Shown here: piece after piece, positions 58,733 to 64,000 of the stretch
Layout of the letters: each line of letters starts with the position of its first letter
How positions within the stretch are numbered: the first letter of the stretch is position 1
NCBI GenBank assembly: GCA_901472405.1
Contig: LR590463.1
Coordinates: 868,001-932,000, forward strand
Length of the DNA: 64,000 nt
Reading direction: 5' to 3'
Source: Serratia rubidaea
GTDB taxonomy: Bacteria > Pseudomonadota > Gammaproteobacteria > Enterobacterales > Enterobacteriaceae
Position numbers and translations under genes: made by a program
Notes under the pieces: generated by a model
Seen by the model: the letters and a program-made list of their open reading frames with translations, nothing else
The model's database searches: none
Told to the model about the DNA's origin: nothing

Positions 58733-61305
58733 ATGCGTCTGGATCGTCTTACCAACAAATTCCAGCTGGCCCTCGCCGATGCCCAGTCTCTCGCCTTGGG
58801 CACGACAACCAATTTATTGAACCGTTACATCTGATGAGCGCTTTGCTTAATCAGGAAGGGGGCTCGGTTCGTCCTTTATTAACGTCCGCCGGTATTGACG
58901 CCGGTCGCGTACGTATTGATATCGAACAGGCGTTATCGCGCCTGCCACAGGTTGAAGGCACCGGTGGTGACGTACAGCCGTCCCACGAACTGGTGCGCGT
59001 ACTGAACCTGTGCGACAAACTGGCGCAAAAGCGCGCCGATAAATTTATCTCTTCCGAATTATTCGTTCTGGCGGTGCTGGAAGATCGCGGCACCCTGACT
59101 GAACTGCTGAAAGCCGCCGGCGCAACGAGCGACAAAATCAGCAAGGCAATTGACCAAATGCGGGGTGGTGACAGCGTGGAAGACCAAGGGGCTGAAGATC
59201 AGCGTCAGGCATTGAAGAAATACACTATCGACCTGACCGAACGCGCCGAACAGGGCAAGCTTGACCCGGTAATCGGCCGTGACGAAGAAATCCGCCGCAC
59301 CATTCAGGTGCTGCAGCGTCGTACCAAAAAATAACCCGGTGCTGATTGGCGAGCCAGGCGTGGGTAAAACCGCGATCGTCGAAGGGCTGGCGCAGCGTAT
59401 TGTGAACGGCGAAGTGCCGGAAGGGTTGAAGAACAAACGCGTGCTGTCGCTGGATATGGGCGCGCTGATTGCCGGCGCCAAATATCGCGGCGAGTTTGAA
59501 GAGCGTTTGAAAGGCGTGCTGAACGATCTCGCCAAACAGGAAGGCAGCGTCATTCTGTTTATTGATGAACTGCACACCATGGTCGGGGCCGGCAAGGCCG
59601 ACGGCGCGATGGACGCCGGCAATATGTTGAAGCCGGCGCTGGCGCGCGGCGAGCTTCACTGCGTCGGGGCGACGACGCTGGACGAATACCGTCAGTATAT
59701 AGAAAAGGATGCGGCGCTCGAACGTCGTTTCCAGAAGGTCTTTGTGGCGGAACCCAGCGTGGAAGACACCATTGCGATTCTGCGCGGTCTGAAAGAGCGC
59801 TATGAGCTGCACCACCACGTGCAGATTACCGACCCGGCGATCGTGGCGGCGGCGACGTTATCGCACCGCTATATTTCCGACCGCCAGCTGCCGGACAAAG
59901 CCATCGACCTGATCGATGAGGCCGCTTCCAGCATCCGCATGCAGATGGATTCCAAACCGGAATCGCTCGATCGTCTGGAACGTCGCATTATCCAGCTGAA
60001 GCTGGAACAGCAGGCGCTGAATAAAGAGTCCGACGACGCCAGCAAGAAACGGCTGGAAATGCTGAGTACCGAACTGGAACAGAAAGAGCGCGAATATTCT
60101 GAACTGGAAGAAGAGTGGAAGGCGGAAAAAGCCTCCCTGTCCGGTACGCAGACGATCAAGGCTGAACTGGAACAGGCGAAGATCTCACTGGAGCAGGCGC
60201 GCCGCGTTGGCGACCTGGGGCGGATGTCCGAGCTGCAGTACGGCAAGATCCCCGATCTGGAAAAACAGCTGGCGGCGGCGACGCAGGCCGAAGGCAAGAC
60301 CATGAAGCTGTTGCGTAACCGCGTGACGGACGCAGAGATTGCCGAAGTGTTGGCCAAAGCGACCGGTATCCCGGTGGCGCGCATGCTGGAAGGCGAGCGC
60401 GATAAGCTGCTGCGTCTGGAGCAAGAGCTGCATTCTCGGGTGATTGGCCAGGACGAAGCGGTTAGTGCGGTCTCCAATGCGATTCGCCGCAGCCGCGCCG
60501 GCCTGTCGGATCCGAACCGGCCGATCGGTTCCTTCCTGTTCCTCGGCCCGACCGGGGTGGGTAAAACCGAACTGTGTAAAGCGCTGGCATCGTTCCTGTT
60601 CGACAGCGACGACGCGATGGTGCGCATTGATATGTCCGAGTTTATGGAGAAGCACTCAGTATCTCGGCTGGTGGGCGCGCCTCCGGGTTATGTCGGTTAT
60701 GAAGAAGGGGGCTACCTGACGGAAGCCGTCCGCCGTCGTCCTTATTCCGTCATTCTGCTGGATGAAGTGGAAAAGGCGCACCCGGACGTGTTTAACATTC
60801 TGCTGCAGGTACTGGATGATGGTCGCCTGACGGATGGCCAGGGGCGCACCGTCGATTTCCGTAACACCGTGGTGATTATGACCTCTAACCTGGGCTCCGA
60901 TTTGATTCAGGAGCACTTTGGCCAGATGAACTACGCGCAGATGAAAGAGTCGGTAATGGAAATGGTAGGTCACCACTTCCGTCCGGAATTCATCAACCGT
61001 ATCGATGAGGTCGTGGTATTCCACCCGCTGGGGCAGAAACACATTGCCGCCATCGCCAAGATTCAGCTGGACCGTCTGTATCAGCGTTTGGAAGAGCGCG
61101 GTTACGAAGTCACCATTACCGAACGGCGTTGGAGCTGCTCGGCAAGACCGGTTACGACCCTGTCTATGGCGCGCGTCCGTTGAAACGCGCAATCCAGCAG
61201 GAGATCGAGAACCCGTTGGCGCAGCAAATCCTGTCGGGCGAGCTGGTACCGGGCAAGCCGGTGACGCTGGACGTAGAAAACGACCATATTGTCGCCAAAC
61301 AGTAA
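58733..61305 (+). CDS. clpB: Disaggregase ClpB (three frame breaks)
   Basis: Hexameric Hsp100 that threads aggregated proteins with DnaK. The N domain starts [26 protein letters not shown]1 has IGEPGVGKT, the coiled-coil middle domain runs [20 protein letters not shown] to [18 protein letters not shown], and NBD2 has [18 protein letters not shown]. One C is missing near 58801, one A is extra near 59328 and one G is missing near 61128. Corrected it has 857 residues, exactly as in E. coli, ending in the family [15 protein letters not shown] region. Confidence 0.96.
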
Positions 61306-61327
61306 GCGGCACGAGTGGTAGTTATAA

Positions 61328-61356
61328 AGAGGAGCGGGCAACCGCTCCTTTTTCTT
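61328..61356 (+). terminator. Terminator after clpB
   Basis: AGGAGCGG GCAA CCGCTCCT TTTTC, 23 bases after the stop. Confidence 0.83.
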
Positions 61357-61483
61357 TTTGCGGGCTTTACCGGGTTTGTTACTGAATAGGAGGAAAAACA
61401 CACCTTTTCCGCCTAATAAATATCCTAAAATGGCGTCTTTGTGTGTTTTTTGTTCGGTTGGCATTTTTTTTTGCAATTAGGGG

Positions 61484-61511
61484 TTGCGGCGTTCTGAGAA
61501 CTCCCTATAAT
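61484..61511 (+). promoter_or_regulatory. rrn P1 promoter
   Basis: TTGCGG, 16 bases, TATAAT with the GCGCC discriminator and CCACTGA start of E. coli rrn P1 promoters. The T-rich stretch upstream may act as UP element. Confidence 0.88.
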
Positions 61512-61580
61512 GCGCCTCCACTGACCGGGAACAACGACTGACAAGGCGCCGGGTCAGTGAGAAGAAAGCGAAATAAACGC

Positions 61581-61608
61581 TTGACTCTCCGGGTGAAAAG
61601 CGTAGTAT
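61581..61608 (+). promoter_or_regulatory. rrn P2 promoter
   Basis: TTGACT, 16 bases, TAGTAT, about 100 bases after P1, as in E. coli. Confidence 0.75.
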
Positions 61609-61644
61609 ACGCAGCCCGCGCCGATGAGAATTATCTCCGGCGAT

Positions 61645-61690
61645 GCTCTTTAACAATTTATCAGACAATCTGTGTGGGCACTCACAAGAC
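61645..61690 (+). promoter_or_regulatory. rrn leader antitermination (boxA) region
   Basis: TGCTCTTTAACAATTTATCA with GACAATCTGTGTGGGCACTC is the conserved boxA/boxC leader that loads the Nus antitermination complex. The same TGCTCTTTAACAAT sequence recurs near 63670 before 23S. Confidence 0.8.
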
Positions 61691-61805
61691 GATATCCAGC
61701 ATCTTCGGATGCAAAAAATATCAAGTCTTGAAGAGTGACTAACTGAAGTAAAATTCATGCAGTAAATCTTTGAGCAACAGCTATTAACTTAGCGAATCAA
61801 GCTTT

Positions 61806-63347
<1,542 letters not shown>

Positions 63348-63520
63348 CCTAAAGATATCCTGACTGTGCAGTGTCCACACAGATTGTCTGATGAAAAGAA
63401 CGAGCAAAGCGTCGATGCGTTGGGGGTACGGTGACAAATAACAATGTCGCTCGATTTTCCTGGGAAAATCTCACCCTTACACGAAATTAGCGAATCAGTG
63501 ATTCGCTAAGAAAATTTCGT

Positions 63521-63596
63521 GTCCCCTTCGTCTAGAGGCCTAGGACACCGCCCTTTCACGGCGGTAACAGGGGTTCGAATCCCCTAGGGGACGCCA
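63521..63596 (+). tRNA. tRNA-Glu (UUC)
   Basis: 76-base tRNA with GTCCCCT/AGGGGAC acceptor, anticodon TTC in CCCTTTCACGG and an encoded CCA, in the 16S-23S spacer. rRNA operons with tRNA-Glu in the spacer (rrnB/C/E/G in E. coli) include the one after clpB. Confidence 0.98.
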
Positions 63597-63813
63597 CTTG
63601 CTGATATCGGGTGAAAGACGGTATCAAACGATATCTCAAAACTGACTTGCGAGTCATGTTTGAGATATTTGCTCTTTAACAATCTGGAACAAGCTGAAAA
63701 TTGAAACATGACGGCTGAAACTTGTCCCTCCGTAGAAGTTTGGGATAAGGAGTAACCTGTCATAGAGTCTCTCAAATGTTTGCAACGCGAAGTGAAACAT
63801 CTTCGGGTTGTGA

Positions 63814-64000
63814 GGTTAAGTGACTAAGCGTACACGGTGGATGCCTAGGCAGTCAGAGGCGATGAAGGGCGTGCTAATCTGCGAAAAGCGTCGGTAAGGT
63901 GATATGAACCGTTATAACCGACGATACCCGAATGGGGAAACCCAGTGTGTTTCGACACACTATCCTGTCATGAATACATAGTGGCAGGAGGCGAACCGGG
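63814..64000 (+). rRNA. rrl: 23S ribosomal RNA, 5' end (partial)
   Basis: Begins GGTTAAGTGACTAAGCGTACACGGTGG, the 5' end of enterobacterial 23S rRNA, and runs out of the window. The operon continues to the right. Confidence 0.97.

Overview
The window is a chromosomal segment of a moderately GC-rich enterobacterium. Its backbone follows the Escherichia coli order cysNC-ygbE-ftsB-ispDF-truD-surE-pcm-nlpD-rpoS-mutS / mltB-pncC-recA-recX-alaS-csrA-tRNAs-yqaBA-gshA-luxS-corB-ypjD-ffh-rpsP-rimM-trmD-rplS / aroF-tyrA-pheA-raiA-bamD-rluD-pgeF-clpB-rrs-tRNA-Glu-rrl. Protein similarity and the 16S gene point to the Yersiniaceae/Pectobacteriaceae side of Enterobacterales (Serratia, Gibbsiella or Sodalis vicinity). 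I cannot fix the genus by eye.

Layout. 1-7.8 kb: sulfate activation, an inserted polar amino-acid ABC transporter, then cell division, isoprenoid, tRNA modification and protein repair genes. 8-21.4 kb: nlpD-rpoS, mutS, mltB, an MFS transporter with an acidic tail, the SOS genes recA-recX, alaS and csrA. 21.6-22.5 kb: one tRNA-Ser and three identical tRNA-Arg genes, followed by a 147-bp tandem repeat built from a tRNA-Arg 3' fragment and a terminator. 22.6-32 kb: yqaB to rplS. 32.7-49.8 kb: a P2-type contractile tail particle locus (tailocin) inserted between rplS and aroF. 49.8-61.3 kb: a Dcu-type dicarboxylate carrier, aromatic amino-acid genes with TyrR boxes and a phe attenuator, bamD, rluD, pgeF and heat-shock clpB. 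61.4 kb to the end: the start of an rRNA operon.

The tailocin has gpX, holin, endolysin, spanins, R, V, W, J, I, H, Tfa, FI, FII, E/E', T, U, D and ogr, but no integrase, replication, terminase, portal or capsid genes. Its regulation can be read from the DNA. A LexA box covers the promoter of a lone 62-codon gene with its own terminator. Perfect TGT-N12-ACA Ogr boxes precede the lysis/tail and the sheath/tube operons. The only repressor is a 186-CI-like protein with two tandem helix-turn-helix domains and no visible self-cleavage motif. A second gpI-fibre-Tfa cassette follows ogr. The 62-codon SOS gene is my best candidate for an undescribed tailocin switch.

Quality warning: at least 34 single-base indels, most in short homopolymers, interrupt genes that must work (alaS, ffh, clpB, csrA, nlpD, rimM, tyrA, pheA). 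They look like uncorrected sequencing errors. I give joined gene spans and note where the frame breaks.
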